From: Candidatus Onthovicinus excrementipullorum
Lineage (GTDB): Bacteria; Bacillota; Clostridia; Oscillospirales; Acutalibacteraceae
Assembly (NCBI GenBank): GCA_018712345.1
Contig: DVHG01000025.1
Span: 62,001-126,000 of the forward strand
Reading direction: 5' to 3'
DNA length: 64,000 nucleotides
The translations under genes were made by a program, and so were the position numbers. Below are positions 16,513-25,809 of this stretch, piece after piece (the first letter of the stretch is position 1; every line of letters starts with the position of its first letter). The notes under the pieces were generated by a model. The model saw nothing but the letters and a program-made list of their open reading frames with translations, was not told the origin of the DNA and ran no database searches.

Positions 16513-16725
16513 ATGTTTCAGCGAATCCGCGATCTCCGAGAAGATGCCGATTTGACACAAAAAGAGATGGCAAAGATTCTTCATTGCTCACAACAGGTTT
16601 ATTCAAATTATGAGCTGGGGCAGAGAGATATCCCGACTGCAGTTTTAATTGCACTGGCCCGGTTTTATGAAACTACAACAGATTATATTTTAGGACTAAG
16701 CGATCAACGTGAAAAACAGCCGTGA
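16513..16725 (+). CDS. XRE-family helix-turn-helix regulator
   Basis: 70 residues starting MFQRIRDLREDADLTQ. It is a single HTH_3/Cro-C1 domain: LTQKEMAKILHCSQQVYSNYE contains the helix-turn-helix (shown in part), followed by IPTAVLIALARFYETTTDYILG, typical of small phage-like or plasmid-like repressors. The start is uncertain: ATG at 16513 is used, with only a weak ribosome site (GGTGAT); a TTG at 16501 is in frame. It is transcribed away from the TPR/CFI-box gene, and the inverted repeat between them is a plausible target for repression of both. Confidence 0.85.
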   Translation: MFQRIRDLREDADLTQKEMAKILHCSQQVYSNYELGQRDIPTAVLIALARFYETTTDYILGLSDQREKQP

Positions 16726-16830
16726 ATTTCTCACGGCTGTGGGGAATGCTGTCCTCGGCGTTCCGTCCGGCGCAATTTGATGAGAAGACAAAACAAGCGA
16801 ACCCGTTTTTCCGGGTTCGCTGTTTTTCGT
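16716..16830. terminator. Hairpin and bidirectional terminator after the XRE gene
   Basis: ACAGCCGTGA/TCACGGCTGT (16716-16740) overlaps the XRE stop but lacks a T tract. GCGAACCCG/CGGGTTCGC (16797-16820) is followed by TGTTTTT on the plus strand and by TTGTTTTGT on the minus strand, so it can end both the XRE and the phosphoesterase transcripts. Confidence 0.75.
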
Positions 16831-16852
16831 AAAGGTTTGTCCTATCACGGGT

Positions 16853-18226
16853 TCAGATGACCGCTTGCTGATTGTCATATTCCCCGCCGGTGAGGAGCGT
16901 CTCACACGTGTCATGCAATTTTTTGATTGTGTCCTTCTCTGGAGCGGCATTGCGCAGCGCACCCACAAAAGACATCACCAGCCGGTAGAAGTCGCTGTCC
17001 GGCGCGTGTGGGGTGATGGTGCCGTCAAAAAAAGAGAGGAACATTGCGTCCACGTAGTCCATGACTTTCTCATCCCGATGGCGTTCGATGAGCGCCCGGT
17101 CGATATTTTTGGCCTTAAAGCGGATTTTTTTATAGAGCTTCCAGACCGTCGCCTCGCGCACAAATCGCAGGATCGGCCTGATAAGCGGATAGAATTTTCT
17201 CATCTTTTGCCCGTTGAGCTGGAGGGCGGTGAGCTTTTCTGCAAAGTCGTTTTTATCTGAGCTCTCCAGAACACGGTGGACAAGGGCGAGCGCATGCTCC
17301 CGCAGATAAGGGGCCGCCGGGATCGTCTGTCCGTTCCAGGAGAATTCCCTCAGATGATCGACCTGATAGCGGAGCGTCTGGTCCGGTTGTACAGTGACAT
17401 TGACGATCGGCGCTGGGTATCCGACCAGGGAGCCGACATTGACCTCCGTGATCTGATTCCCGGCCGGGGAGACAAAGTGGTCCGTGTGCTGGATGTGGCT
17501 GTGTCCCACAAACATGTACCGCAGACCCGCATCCGCCAGACGGGCCGCGACTTCCTCGCGGTCGCCCACGCAGGTTCCACCGCCAGTGAGCAGTGGGTTG
17601 ACGTGCGCGATCAGCAGATGGTGCTCCATACCGATCATCAGGCAATTTTCCTCCCGCGCCTTTTTGATCTGCTCCTCGATCCACTGGAAGTGATCTTCTT
17701 TGAATCCGGCGCGGCCCTTGCCGTTCTGATCATCGTTGAGGGCGAGGAGCTTGACATGCTCACTCAGACGCACCACATAGGAGGAGGTGCCCAGATGGGT
17801 GGTGAATTCCGCCTCCGCAGCGTCCGGCCCAAAGTCCCGGTAAAAGTCGCGCAGCTCATCGCTGGCCATCACCGGCACGTCGTGGGAGACCTGATCCCCC
17901 GAATACCGGCGCGGGTTTTCATCGCAGCACCAGTCGTGCGTCGCCGTAATGACGTATACGGGCTTTTTCTGTTTCAGCGCATAGAGCTTTTCCCGGAACT
18001 CTTCGTGCGAGACACGCTCCCCGTCGTTCGTCAGGTCCCCGGCGATCAGCACGGCCTGCGTATCCGAGGCGGCAATCTGCGCAAAAGCGGCGTTGATCAG
18101 CTCTGCCGTCTCCGCCAGGCATTTCTGATCGGAGCCGGAGCGCAGCTCATAGGCCTTGCCGGAGGTCCCCAGCGTTTTGGAAAAATAGTGTGTATCAGCG
18201 ATTACCGTAAAGCGAAAAGACTCCAT
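16853..18226 (-). CDS. Calcineurin-like metallophosphoesterase
   Basis: 457 residues, no signal peptide. Dinuclear metal-site motifs are in order: D11-T-H13 (VIADTHYF), GDLTND with D64, ATHDW (95-99, in place of GNHD), GMEHHLL (199-205) and GHSHIQH (241-247). The C-terminal 150 residues are a helical extension of unknown role (KKIRFKAKNIDRALIERH region). It belongs with predicted cyclic-nucleotide or phospholipid phosphoesterases; the substrate is unknown. ATG start has GGGGATTTTC upstream. It is a single-gene unit between the XRE terminator and the GH18 gene. Confidence 0.85.
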   Translation of the reverse strand: MESFRFTVIADTHYFSKTLGTSGKAYELRSGSDQKCLAETAELINAAFAQIAASDTQAVLIAGDLTNDGERVSHEEFREKLYALKQKKPVYVITATHDWCCDENPRRYSGDQVSHDVPVMASDELRDFYRDFGPDAAEAEFTTHLGTSSYVVRLSEHVKLLALNDDQNGKGRAGFKEDHFQWIEEQIKKAREENCLMIGMEHHLLIAHVNPLLTGGGTCVGDREEVAARLADAGLRYMFVGHSHIQHTDHFVSPAGNQITEVNVGSLVGYPAPIVNVTVQPDQTLRYQVDHLREFSWNGQTIPAAPYLREHALALVHRVLESSDKNDFAEKLTALQLNGQKMRKFYPLIRPILRFVREATVWKLYKKIRFKAKNIDRALIERHRDEKVMDYVDAMFLSFFDGTITPHAPDSDFYRLVMSFVGALRNAAPEKDTIKKLHDTCETLLTGGEYDNQQAVI

Positions 18227-18388
18227 GAAAATCCCCCTATGTTGTCAGAGTTGTCCCCTTTATTATAGACGATTCTTGCGCAAAAGGGAACCGCCTGATT
18301 TTTCAAAGCATAAAGGTCCCCGGCAAAGGGCGGCGTTCTGCCGCTTCCTCGGCCGGGGATGAAATCTTCTTGTTTGAGATCCAGAATA

Positions 18389-19796
18389 TCAGTGTTCAAT
18401 GGCGTCCTGAATGGCGCGGTGGATGGAGTATTCATACGTATAGGGGGCGTCGCACTTGGCGCGGAAAATCATCACGCCGCCCAAACCGGTCTCCTCGGCG
18501 TAGGCCATCTTGTCACGGGCCTCGGCATAGCTCTGGATGTAGGCATCGCTTGTTTTCTGCGCGCCGTCCTCGTCAATGTATGGATAATCCCGGATAATGC
18601 TGTTGAACTTACCGAGCGTCTCTTCATTTCCGCGGAATTCCGGCCACGCATAGGCGGATTTGTCATAGGTCGGGATGCCGACAAGCAGCTGGCTCTTGTC
18701 AAAGCCCGCGAGCAGCAGCGGCTTGACGGAGTCGATGGTCCCCCACTGGATGTTGGCGTGGTCGCCGCGGTCATCAAACAGATCGTATGCCATAATATTC
18801 ACATGCTCCACACTCTGGGCAGCGGCACGGGAAAGATGAATGCCCCACGGCGGCAACGCGACGGATACTTTAAACTGCTTGGCGCTCTCCTCAATGATCT
18901 TGCTGTAGGCCTTCCACTGAGCGCTCGTGTTCGGATACTCCCAGTCATAGTCGACGCCGTAGAGCCCGTACTGATCCACGACAGCCTTAATGTTTTGCGT
19001 AATGGTATCAATTTTCTCGTTGATAAAATCCTTTGTCAGATCAAGATCATTATTCCCCGCGCTGTCCTGCATGTCAAATCTGACTGTGGCCCAGATGCGT
19101 ACCGGCCGGTCGCCAATAATGTCCTTGAGCGCCTGCAAATTGGCGGCAAAGAGCTCCTGCCCCTTATTGTAGATGATGTTTGCATCGCTGTCCATTGCCA
19201 GTTCACTGATGATGACATCTGTCACAACGTCATAATAGCCGCTGAAGCCCTCATCATGGCTGTCGCGCAGCTGAACGATTTCATCCTCGTTGATCGCGAG
19301 GTACTGACTGACCTTCATCTCCCGGTCGTTTTTTCGCCTGCTGATAGACCTCCAGCCCGTGCAGCTTGACGGTGCCGTCCGCTTCGGCAACCTCTATACG
19401 CAGCTTGGAGGTCGTGATATCCTCAAAGGTACACATGCGGTAATCCATAATGCGGTCCTGTTCGTAAAACATTTCCCATTCGCCGTCCTGATAACTGTAC
19501 AGGCGGAACAGATAGACGTGGTCGCCGGACTCCTTCAGAACTACCGTATTAAAGGTGACCTCCCGCCCAAAATCAACTTCTGCACAGTCTCCCGCCTCGG
19601 CCTTCCAGTAGGAAAATGGAGACGAGCTGAGCAGTGCACCGGCTGAATCGCTGACCGTCACATCTTTTGCAAGATTTTCCTCCTGGATATCCGGTTTAAG
19701 CGTCTGGGCAAAGGCGTAAATCCCGCAACCCGCAGCCGCCGCCAATACAATGGCAACTACCAGTACTATGATCACGATTTTTTTCCACAGTTTCAA
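18389..19796 (-). pseudogene. F5/8C-like plus GH18-like extracellular protein, interrupted by a +1 frameshift
   Basis: Two frames join into one protein of about 468 residues if one A is removed from the six-A run (minus strand; plus-strand T run 19329-19334). Part one starts at TTG 19796 after GGTGGGGAG: a lysine-rich head, a membrane segment or signal peptide (IVIIVLVVAIVLAAAAGC) and a discoidin-like domain (AEVDFGREVTFNTVVLKE, YSYQDGEWEMFYE, TSKLRIEVAEADG). Part two is a GH18 barrel with GVDYDWEYP, the DxxDxDxE catalytic pattern, and later MAYDLFDD. GH18 enzymes cut beta-1,4 GlcNAc links in chitin, peptidoglycan or N-glycans. As it stands, translation stops shortly after the first domain. 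It may be a true inactivation or a sequencing error; +1 programmed shifting is unlikely here. Confidence 0.8.
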
Positions 19797-19890
19797 GTTT
19801 CTCCCCACCCTTAAGTCTTGTGATGCTATTGTACCATAAATTGAACTGAATTGAAATATATTTTGGTGATTTTTGTGGAACGCTCGCTTC

Positions 19891-19919
19891 TTGCACCCTA
19901 TAGACGTGTGTGATAGAAT
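19891..19919 (+). promoter_or_regulatory. Promoter of the alcohol dehydrogenase gene
   Basis: TTGCAC (19891-19896), 17-base spacer, TAGAAT (19914-19919), 38 bases before the chosen start. Confidence 0.6.
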
Positions 19920-19956
19920 AGCAGGGAAAGGAAGTGCTTGTTCCATGGAGGAGATG

Positions 19957-21000
19957 ATGAAGGCGCTGGTGTGCCATGCGGGCGGAAAAATTGAACTGAT
20001 GGACCGTCCGGTCCCAAAGATTCAGGCGCCGACGGACGCAATCGTCCAGGTGACGCTCAGCACGATCTGCACGAGCGATCTGCATATCATACACGGTGCG
20101 GTCCCGCGCGCCGTACCGGAGACTGTGCTCGGGCACGAATTTGTGGGCGTGGTTACACAGGTGGGGGATGCGGTTAAAAACCTGCGCCCCGGGGACCGCG
20201 TGGCGGCCAACTGCGTCACCTTCTGCGGGGAGTGCTGGTTCTGCCGGCACGGCTATGTCAACAACTGCGAGCACGGCGGATGGGAGCTCGGATGCCGAAT
20301 TGACGGCTGTCAGGCGGAATATGTACGTGTTCCCTATGCGTCCACCTCCCTGAGCAGGATTCCGGACGGGCTGAGTGACCGCGCCGCGCTGCTGACGGGA
20401 GATATCCTGTCGAGCGGGTATTTTGGCGCACAGCTGTGCAACATCCATCCGGGCGATACGGTCGCCGTCATCGGGGCAGGGCCTGTCGGGCTCTGCGCGA
20501 TGGCGTGTGCGCGTCTGTTCGGAGCGGGTAAAGTGATTGCCCTTGACATCAATCCAGCCCGCCTTCAGCTGGCGCTGGAGCACAGGGCGGCAGATATCGC
20601 GATTAATCCGGCGCGGGAGGATGCGGTGGATGCCGTGCTGCGGGAGACCGGCGGACGCGGTGCGGACGGCGTGATTGAGGCTGCGGGAGGGGAGAATACC
20701 CTCCAGACGGCATGGCAGATTGCGCGGCCAAACGCCTGTGTAGCCCTTGTGGCCATGTATGAAAAACCGCAGCTGCTCCCCTTGGAGCGTATGTATGGCA
20801 AGAATCTGATCTTTAAGACGGGCGGTGTCGATTCCGCATACTGCGACGTGCTGCTGGAGCATCTGGCGGCGGGGCGGCTGGATACCCGATTTATCCTGAC
20901 TCATCAGGGGCCGCTCAATGAGATTATCCGTGGGTATGAGACCTTTGCGGACAAGTCCAACGGCTGCATGAAGTGGGTTGTCACGCCGTATGAGCGTTGA
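19957..21000 (+). CDS. Zinc-dependent medium-chain alcohol dehydrogenase
   Basis: 347 residues starting MKALVCHAGG. It has catalytic-zinc residues in TICTSDLHIIHG and GHEFVGVV (the GHE motif), four structural-zinc cysteines (CGECWFCRHGYVNNC) and a Rossmann NAD(P) site (VIGAGPVGL). The family oxidises secondary alcohols or polyols; the short-chain or polyol substrate is not deducible. The start at 19957 sits after GGAGGAG; an ATG at 19945 with AAAGGAAG further upstream is the alternative, adding four residues. No terminator separates it from the GH28 gene, so read-through is possible. Confidence 0.92.
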   Translation: MKALVCHAGGKIELMDRPVPKIQAPTDAIVQVTLSTICTSDLHIIHGAVPRAVPETVLGHEFVGVVTQVGDAVKNLRPGDRVAANCVTFCGECWFCRHGYVNNCEHGGWELGCRIDGCQAEYVRVPYASTSLSRIPDGLSDRAALLTGDILSSGYFGAQLCNIHPGDTVAVIGAGPVGLCAMACARLFGAGKVIALDINPARLQLALEHRAADIAINPAREDAVDAVLRETGGRGADGVIEAAGGENTLQTAWQIARPNACVALVAMYEKPQLLPLERMYGKNLIFKTGGVDSAYCDVLLEHLAAGRLDTRFILTHQGPLNEIIRGYETFADKSNGCMKWVVTPYER

Positions 21001-21103
21001 GAATGTTGCGTCGCCTGCGGGGATCAGGTGATCAGGCATAGAGTATTTTGAACCACATATCGGTATGAATATTTAAATTCAAAAGTGTAAGGGAGAGAGA
21101 TTT

Positions 21104-22636
21104 ATGAGGGGCTTGGGACGTGTAATTACGGCAGCACTCGCGCTGGCTCTGCTGGGGTCTTTGGCGGGGTGCAGTAATCCGGGACGGTCGTCGGATGCCG
21201 TGGACTATCTGGCTGATATCCCCTTTGACCGGTATTTGTCGGAGGAGGAGCCGCCAGCCGGCAGTGTTAATATTCTCGATTTTGGGGCCGCAGCGGATCA
21301 ATCCGGAGAGGAGAATGCGGCGGCAATCAATGCCGCGATTGATCAGGTCAGTGCGGCGGGCGGTGGGACGGTGCTCGTCCCGGAGGGAGAGTTCGTCAGC
21401 GGCACCGTTGTCTTAAAGGACAATGTGGAGCTGTTTGTGCAGGGGACGCTCCGCAGCATGGATTATGACAAGAACCGGGAGAGCAGCGCGCCGCTCTCCG
21501 GCGGATTCCTGTATGCCAATGGCGCCAAAAACATCACCATAACGGGTGGCGGCCGCATCCACGGCAGCGGGGAGACCTTCTGTGACCCTCCGGCCGTATA
21601 TGCGCCCTATACGTCACCGGACCCGTTTAACCTGAAATCGTATATCCTCGGCTTCCGGGACCGCATCCGATTTGAAAAAAGAAACAGCGGCAGGGTCAAT
21701 CTGGTTCAGCTGGAAAACTGCGAGAATGTCTCCATCCACAATATTGAATTTTACCAGTCTGCGGCGTGGACCTGTCATATTCTCCAGAGCGATCAGGTGG
21801 ATATCCATAACTTGGTTATCAACAATAACTATCACGTTGCCAACACGGACGGAATCGATATCGCATGCAGTCAGGACGTCACGGTGCGCGACTGCTTTAT
21901 CGCCACAGGGGATGACGGCCTGTGCATCAAGGCGGACGGCGGGGAACCGGTGCGGGATATTCTGATTGAGGACTGCGAGGTGATGTCGCTCGCCAACTGC
22001 TTTAAGATCGGGACCACGGTCTATCAGGACGTCAGTGATGTCACCGTGCGCAACTGCCGCTTTTTCCTCTCCGGAACAGCGGGCGGCTATGCAGGAATCT
22101 CGATCCAGTCCGACTGCGGCGCCACGGTAAGCGATATCGCCGTGGAGAATATTACGATGGACCATATCACCGCTCCGTTTTTAATCTGGCTGGGCGACCG
22201 CAACGGGGAGACGCCCGGGGCGGTACGCAACATCCGCCTTGCCAACATTCAGGCGGACGGGGTGGACCTGCCCAGCGCCATCACCGGGACCATCCATGAG
22301 GATCAGGAATACCGGGTGGAGCAGGTTAAACTCGAAAACATCCGGGTCCGCTACCGGGACTGTCAGGAAGACCTGAATATCCGGAAAGGCGGCGTGGGGT
22401 ACGCATCCATGTCGGACTACCCGGAGATCACACGTGTTTCGCACCGGTACATCATTTCCCATAAGCTCTCTTTTTACTGGGATCTGCCGGTGTACGGACT
22501 GTTTGCCAGGCATGTGGACGGCCTGAATGTGAAGGGGCTTGAAGTGATACCGCGCAGCAGCAATACGCGGCCGGCGGATAACATTACGGACCCGGAGGAC
22601 CGGATCGATATTCAAAACTGCACCATTTCAGCCTGA
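21104..22636 (+). CDS. GH28-family polygalacturonase-like lipoprotein
   Basis: 510 residues. A lipoprotein signal peptide ends in LAGC (lipidated Cys23), so the enzyme is anchored outside the membrane. The right-handed beta-helix of GH28 follows, beginning with NILDFGAAADQSGEENAAAI, and the catalytic blocks NTDGIDIACSQDV and GDDGLCIKAD contain the NTD and DD aspartates. GH28 enzymes hydrolyse galacturonan or related uronic acid links in pectin. The usual G-H-G and R-I-K blocks are not clear (KIGT and SIQSD occupy similar places), so the specificity may be unusual. ATG is preceded by AAGGGAGAGAG. Confidence 0.85.
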   Translation: MRGLGRVITAALALALLGSLAGCSNPGRSSDAVDYLADIPFDRYLSEEEPPAGSVNILDFGAAADQSGEENAAAINAAIDQVSAAGGGTVLVPEGEFVSGTVVLKDNVELFVQGTLRSMDYDKNRESSAPLSGGFLYANGAKNITITGGGRIHGSGETFCDPPAVYAPYTSPDPFNLKSYILGFRDRIRFEKRNSGRVNLVQLENCENVSIHNIEFYQSAAWTCHILQSDQVDIHNLVINNNYHVANTDGIDIACSQDVTVRDCFIATGDDGLCIKADGGEPVRDILIEDCEVMSLANCFKIGTTVYQDVSDVTVRNCRFFLSGTAGGYAGISIQSDCGATVSDIAVENITMDHITAPFLIWLGDRNGETPGAVRNIRLANIQADGVDLPSAITGTIHEDQEYRVEQVKLENIRVRYRDCQEDLNIRKGGVGYASMSDYPEITRVSHRYIISHKLSFYWDLPVYGLFARHVDGLNVKGLEVIPRSSNTRPADNITDPEDRIDIQNCTISA

Positions 22637-22768
22637 GGGCTGTGATGGATACAATAGAAGGAGGCGCTGCGTATGATCCGTGAAATGCGTAAAAAACGGG
22701 CGGTCATCGCCAGAGGATGCAGAGAGAGGAGTGTGATGCCATTTTAAAATACGGAAGGGAGAATATTT

Positions 22769-23437
22769 ATGAACCATCAAATTCCGGATCCGAATGCGGT
22801 CTTTCCAAATGAATATGGGACGTCCTGCTTTATTAAAAACGTCGTAACGGCACCGAATATTACAATTGGCGACTATACTTACTATGACGACGCGGAGGAT
22901 CCGACGGGTTTTGAGAAAAATAACGTCCTGTTTAACTACCCGGAGTTCGGAGACCGGCTGATCATCGGGAAATTCTGCGCGATCGCCTCGGGGACAAAGT
23001 TTATTATGGGGCCGGCTAATCACCGGCTCAGCAGTGTGACGACATATCCGTTCAATGTGTTCGGCGGCGCATGGGCGGAGCGGACACCGCCGCACCTCTC
23101 CCAGCTGCCGCACAAGGGAGATATCGTCATCGGGAACGATGTGTGGATCGGGCGGGAGAGCGTAATCCTGCCCGGTGTGACGATTGGGGACGGTGCGATC
23201 GTGGCGGCGTATTCGGTTGTGGCCGGGGATGTGGCGCCGTACTGTGTCTATGGCGGCAATCCGGCGCGGCTGCTCAAGCGGCGTTTTCCCGAGGAACTGA
23301 CCGCCGTGCTGTTGGCGCTGAAGTGGTGGGATTTGCCGGCGGAGGAGCTGCTGGAACTGCTGCCCGTGCTGTGCGATCCGGATCTGGAGCGTGTTCGGCA
23401 GGTATTGGAAAAGCGCTTGGAGATAAAAGAGCATTAA
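22769..23437 (+). CDS. Vat/CatB-type xenobiotic acetyltransferase (left-handed beta-helix)
   Basis: 222 residues, the usual size of hexapeptide xenobiotic acetyltransferases. Left-handed beta-helix hexapeptides are seen in LIIGKFCAIASGTKFIMG and DIVIGNDVWIGRESVILPG, with the catalytic histidine in ANHRLSS and the typical extended loop SVTTYPFNVFGGAW. The end has GGNPARLLKRRF. Relatives acetylate streptogramin A or chloramphenicol with acetyl-CoA, but many chromosomal homologs act on unknown substrates, so resistance is not implied. ATG has GGAAGGGAG upstream. A strong terminator follows at 23450. Confidence 0.9.
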   Translation: MNHQIPDPNAVFPNEYGTSCFIKNVVTAPNITIGDYTYYDDAEDPTGFEKNNVLFNYPEFGDRLIIGKFCAIASGTKFIMGPANHRLSSVTTYPFNVFGGAWAERTPPHLSQLPHKGDIVIGNDVWIGRESVILPGVTIGDGAIVAAYSVVAGDVAPYCVYGGNPARLLKRRFPEELTAVLLALKWWDLPAEELLELLPVLCDPDLERVRQVLEKRLEIKEH

Positions 23438-23449
23438 TCCGTTCATTTT

Positions 23450-23488
23450 AAACAGCCCCGCAGGGAATTCCCTGCGGGGCTGTTTTTG
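23450..23488. terminator. Bidirectional terminator between the acetyltransferase and the nan operon
   Basis: AAACAGCCCCGCAGGG (23450-23465) pairs with the mirrored arm (23470-23485) around AATT, with TTTTT after the plus-strand stem and AAAA-derived T tract on the minus strand. Confidence 0.85.
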
Positions 23489-23518
23489 ACAATATGGGCA
23501 TAAAAGGCCGCGTCTGTT

Positions 23519-24337
23519 TTAATTTTCCTCAAGTGCCTCAAGTGTGTGGTCGTGCAGTGTTTCCCGCCGGCTTTCGTCCAGCCGCAGCAGGTGGGAGTAC
23601 AGGATATCCACCATCACAAGTACCGGGAACTGGGGGGAGATTGCCTTCCCCTTTTCCAGGTACTCCTTTACGGCAAAGAGCATGACCTCATCACAGAAGG
23701 AGTGGAATTCCTTTTCATTGTGGGAGGTCAGCAGGATGACCGTTGCATGACAGCGCTTGGCAGCCCGGAGAGACTCGATGACCTCCTCCGTCTTGCCGGT
23801 GACGGTGATCCCGATCACGGCGCAGCTCTCATCGAGCAGGACGGAGTTCATCTTCATGATGTGGCCGTCCGTAATGGCCTCAATATTGACGCCGATGCGC
23901 ATAAACCGCAGCTTCATCTCCATGCCGACGAGTCCGGAGCTCCCCTTGCCATATACATAGATCCGCTTTTTTTCAGACAGGATGCGCACGATGCGGGCAA
24001 CCTGTTCCTCATCAAGGAGCGAGTAGCTCTTATTGAGCAGCTCCTGATAATCGTTGAGCACCAGTTTGGCGTGGTCACTTGTAGCGGGGTGGTTTGCCGG
24101 GGCGCCGCTGCGCTCATAGCAGAACAGGAACTCCCGGTACCCCTTATAGCCGCACTTCTGCGCAAAGCGGGAGAGCGACGCCTCCGATACATAGAGCCGC
24201 CGGGCGACACTTTTGGCGGAGAGATCCTCCCGCTCCTCATTATGGATGAAAAAGTCGGCAATCGTCCGCTCCAGCGGGGTAAAGTTCTGGTAGATCGCCT
24301 CAATGTGTGGGATGATGTTTTTCTCGTATTCTTCCAT
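23519..24337 (-). CDS. nanR: MurR/RpiR-family regulator of sialic acid use
   Basis: 272 residues. The N-terminal HTH_6 domain (about 1-75; SAKSVARRLYVSEASLSRFAQ, shown in 20 or fewer as SVARRLYVSEASLSRFAQ) is followed by a sugar-phosphate-binding SIS domain (about 110-240; YVYGKGSSGLVG, GITVTGKTEEVI). RpiR proteins with SIS domains sense phosphosugars; in Clostridium perfringens NanR of this family represses nan genes. Here it is the last gene of the nan operon, so it is probably autoregulated. The palindrome TGAAATTAATTTCA over the nanE promoter (29127-29140) is its likely operator. The symbol is inferred from context. Confidence 0.85.
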   Translation of the reverse strand: MEEYEKNIIPHIEAIYQNFTPLERTIADFFIHNEEREDLSAKSVARRLYVSEASLSRFAQKCGYKGYREFLFCYERSGAPANHPATSDHAKLVLNDYQELLNKSYSLLDEEQVARIVRILSEKKRIYVYGKGSSGLVGMEMKLRFMRIGVNIEAITDGHIMKMNSVLLDESCAVIGITVTGKTEEVIESLRAAKRCHATVILLTSHNEKEFHSFCDEVMLFAVKEYLEKGKAISPQFPVLVMVDILYSHLLRLDESRRETLHDHTLEALEEN

Positions 24338-24351
24338 AGGTATCCGCTCCG

Positions 24352-25245
24352 TTATTCCGAGGTGTGGCGTGCCTGAAAGTGATAAAAAGCGCCGAGCATA
24401 CCCGCGCGGTTCCTATTCTCCGCAAAGGCGAGGCGCGTGTGTGCTGCAACCGAGGGCAGCAGCCAGCGGTCCAGGCTGCTGCGCATCCGATCGCTTAAAT
24501 ACTCCTTCTCTGCCATGATCCCGCCACCGAGTACGACAACCTCCGGATTGATGACGTAACAGATATTGGCGATCCCCATCCCGAGTATATCCGTCATCTC
24601 GTCGATGGCGCGGATGCAGTCCGGATCCCCGGCGCGGGCCTGATCGAATATGTACTTCCCGTCCGCTTCTTCGGCAGAGATCCCCTTATACGCGGCGACC
24701 TTGCCGGAGAGTACGCTGGTGGCCCCCAGGTCCTGAAATGCCCCGCCGGGCAGATGCATGTACCCGACCTCGCACCCACTGCCGGAAAAGCCGTGAAAGA
24801 CTTTCCCATCCAGCAGGATCGCGCCCCCGATGCCGGTGCCGATTGTCAGGCAGACGCTGATTTTACTCCCACGGGCGGCGCCGGCGTGATACTCTGCCAG
24901 ACCGGCGCAGTTGACGTCGTTCTCCACCTCACAGGGGAGGCGGAAGCGCTCCTGAAGCGTTTTTTTCCACTGGGTGCCGGTGTAGTCCGGGATCAGCGGG
25001 GCGGCATAGGTGATGGTGCCGGCCTCGCAGTCCACCATCCCGGCGGTGGAGATACAGATCCCCTGTGCCGCATACCGACCGGACAGCTCCTCAATGATGC
25101 CCGTCACCTTCCGGACAATGCCAGGCCCGCCGATCTGCATGGCCTGCGTGGGGGTGGAGGAGGTCTCCAGGAATTGGGCATCTTCCCGGATCACGCCGTA
25201 TTTGATGGAGGTACCGCCGATATCAATGCAAATATATTCCTTCAT
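24352..25245 (-). CDS. nanK: ROK-family sugar kinase, probable N-acetylmannosamine kinase
   Basis: 298 residues. ATP-binding ROK motif near the N-terminus: ICIDIGGTSIKYGV, then TAGMVD, ENDVNCAGLAE, the phosphate block LTIGTGIGGAI and VVLGGGI. The usual ROK zinc cysteine cluster (CxCGxxGC) is replaced by EVGYMHLPGGAF, as in several Firmicute ROK kinases. It would phosphorylate ManNAc to ManNAc-6-phosphate, the substrate of NanE. The assignment depends on the operon. ATG at 25245 follows AAAGGAG with seven bases spacing; a GTG three bases upstream is the alternative. Confidence 0.85.
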   Translation of the reverse strand: MKEYICIDIGGTSIKYGVIREDAQFLETSSTPTQAMQIGGPGIVRKVTGIIEELSGRYAAQGICISTAGMVDCEAGTITYAAPLIPDYTGTQWKKTLQERFRLPCEVENDVNCAGLAEYHAGAARGSKISVCLTIGTGIGGAILLDGKVFHGFSGSGCEVGYMHLPGGAFQDLGATSVLSGKVAAYKGISAEEADGKYIFDQARAGDPDCIRAIDEMTDILGMGIANICYVINPEVVVLGGGIMAEKEYLSDRMRSSLDRWLLPSVAAHTRLAFAENRNRAGMLGAFYHFQARHTSE

Positions 25246-25292
25246 CACTGTGCTCCTTTTGCGCTGTGGGCAGGGGAGGCCCCTGAGACGCC

Positions 25293-25745
25293 TCAGCGAA
25301 TTCTGATTTTAAAAATCGCCTTTTTGATCTTTTCCGGGCCCTGTACCTGAATGGCGGTGCGGTGTGCGTCATTCGGGTAACAGATCAGGAAATCCCCCGC
25401 CGTGAGGATTACATGGCCGTTCGGATCACCGTCCATGGGCAGGAAATCGTCCTTTTCCACATAGTCCCCCTGATTCATATTGGCGATAAAATTAAAGTCG
25501 ATCTGTTCCTTGCCACACAGCATCAGGTGCAGATCCAGATATTTGCGGTGCGCCTCCCAGACGCGGTTTTCCACTTGCGTGGTCTCATATTCGTTGATGT
25601 TGACAAAGAGCTTGTCTCCGTCGATAGGATAGCTCCCCGCGTCAAGGGCGGAGAGATCGTGCGCGGCGGCATAGTCAAAGCAGGCGCGCACCGTTGGCTC
25701 AAGGAAACTGAATTCCTCCAAATGCTTGAGATTTCCGAAAATCAT
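25293..25745 (-). CDS. YhcH/YjgK/YiaL family protein (DUF386)
   Basis: 150 residues, a cupin-like beta fold: MIFGNLKHLEEF, DKLFVNINEYET, WEAHRKYLDLHLML and GDFLICYPNDAHR carry the conserved Glu/His residues. The family occurs in sialic acid operons (YhcH of Escherichia coli nan) and is thought to handle open or anomeric forms of N-acetylneuraminate or related sugars (NanQ activity). Its place between the symporter and the kinase supports that role. ATG follows GAAAGGGG. Confidence 0.88.
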   Translation of the reverse strand: MIFGNLKHLEEFSFLEPTVRACFDYAAAHDLSALDAGSYPIDGDKLFVNINEYETTQVENRVWEAHRKYLDLHLMLCGKEQIDFNFIANMNQGDYVEKDDFLPMDGDPNGHVILTAGDFLICYPNDAHRTAIQVQGPEKIKKAIFKIRIR

Positions 25746-25809
25746 ATCTGTACCCCTTTCAAAATAAAGGCCATGGGGGAAACCGCACCGTCAACCCGGC
25801 GGCGAGCCG

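Noticed and set aside
19329-19334. Programmed frameshifting at the six-A run of the GH18-like gene
   Set aside because: Rejoining needs a +1 shift, whereas A-run slippage in bacteria is typically -1; there is no stimulatory stem or internal Shine-Dalgarno. A mutation or error is simpler.
22769-23437. Antibiotic resistance gene
   Set aside because: The Vat/CatB fold is clear, but chromosomal homologs often act on other substrates, and no mobile element or resistance neighbour is present.
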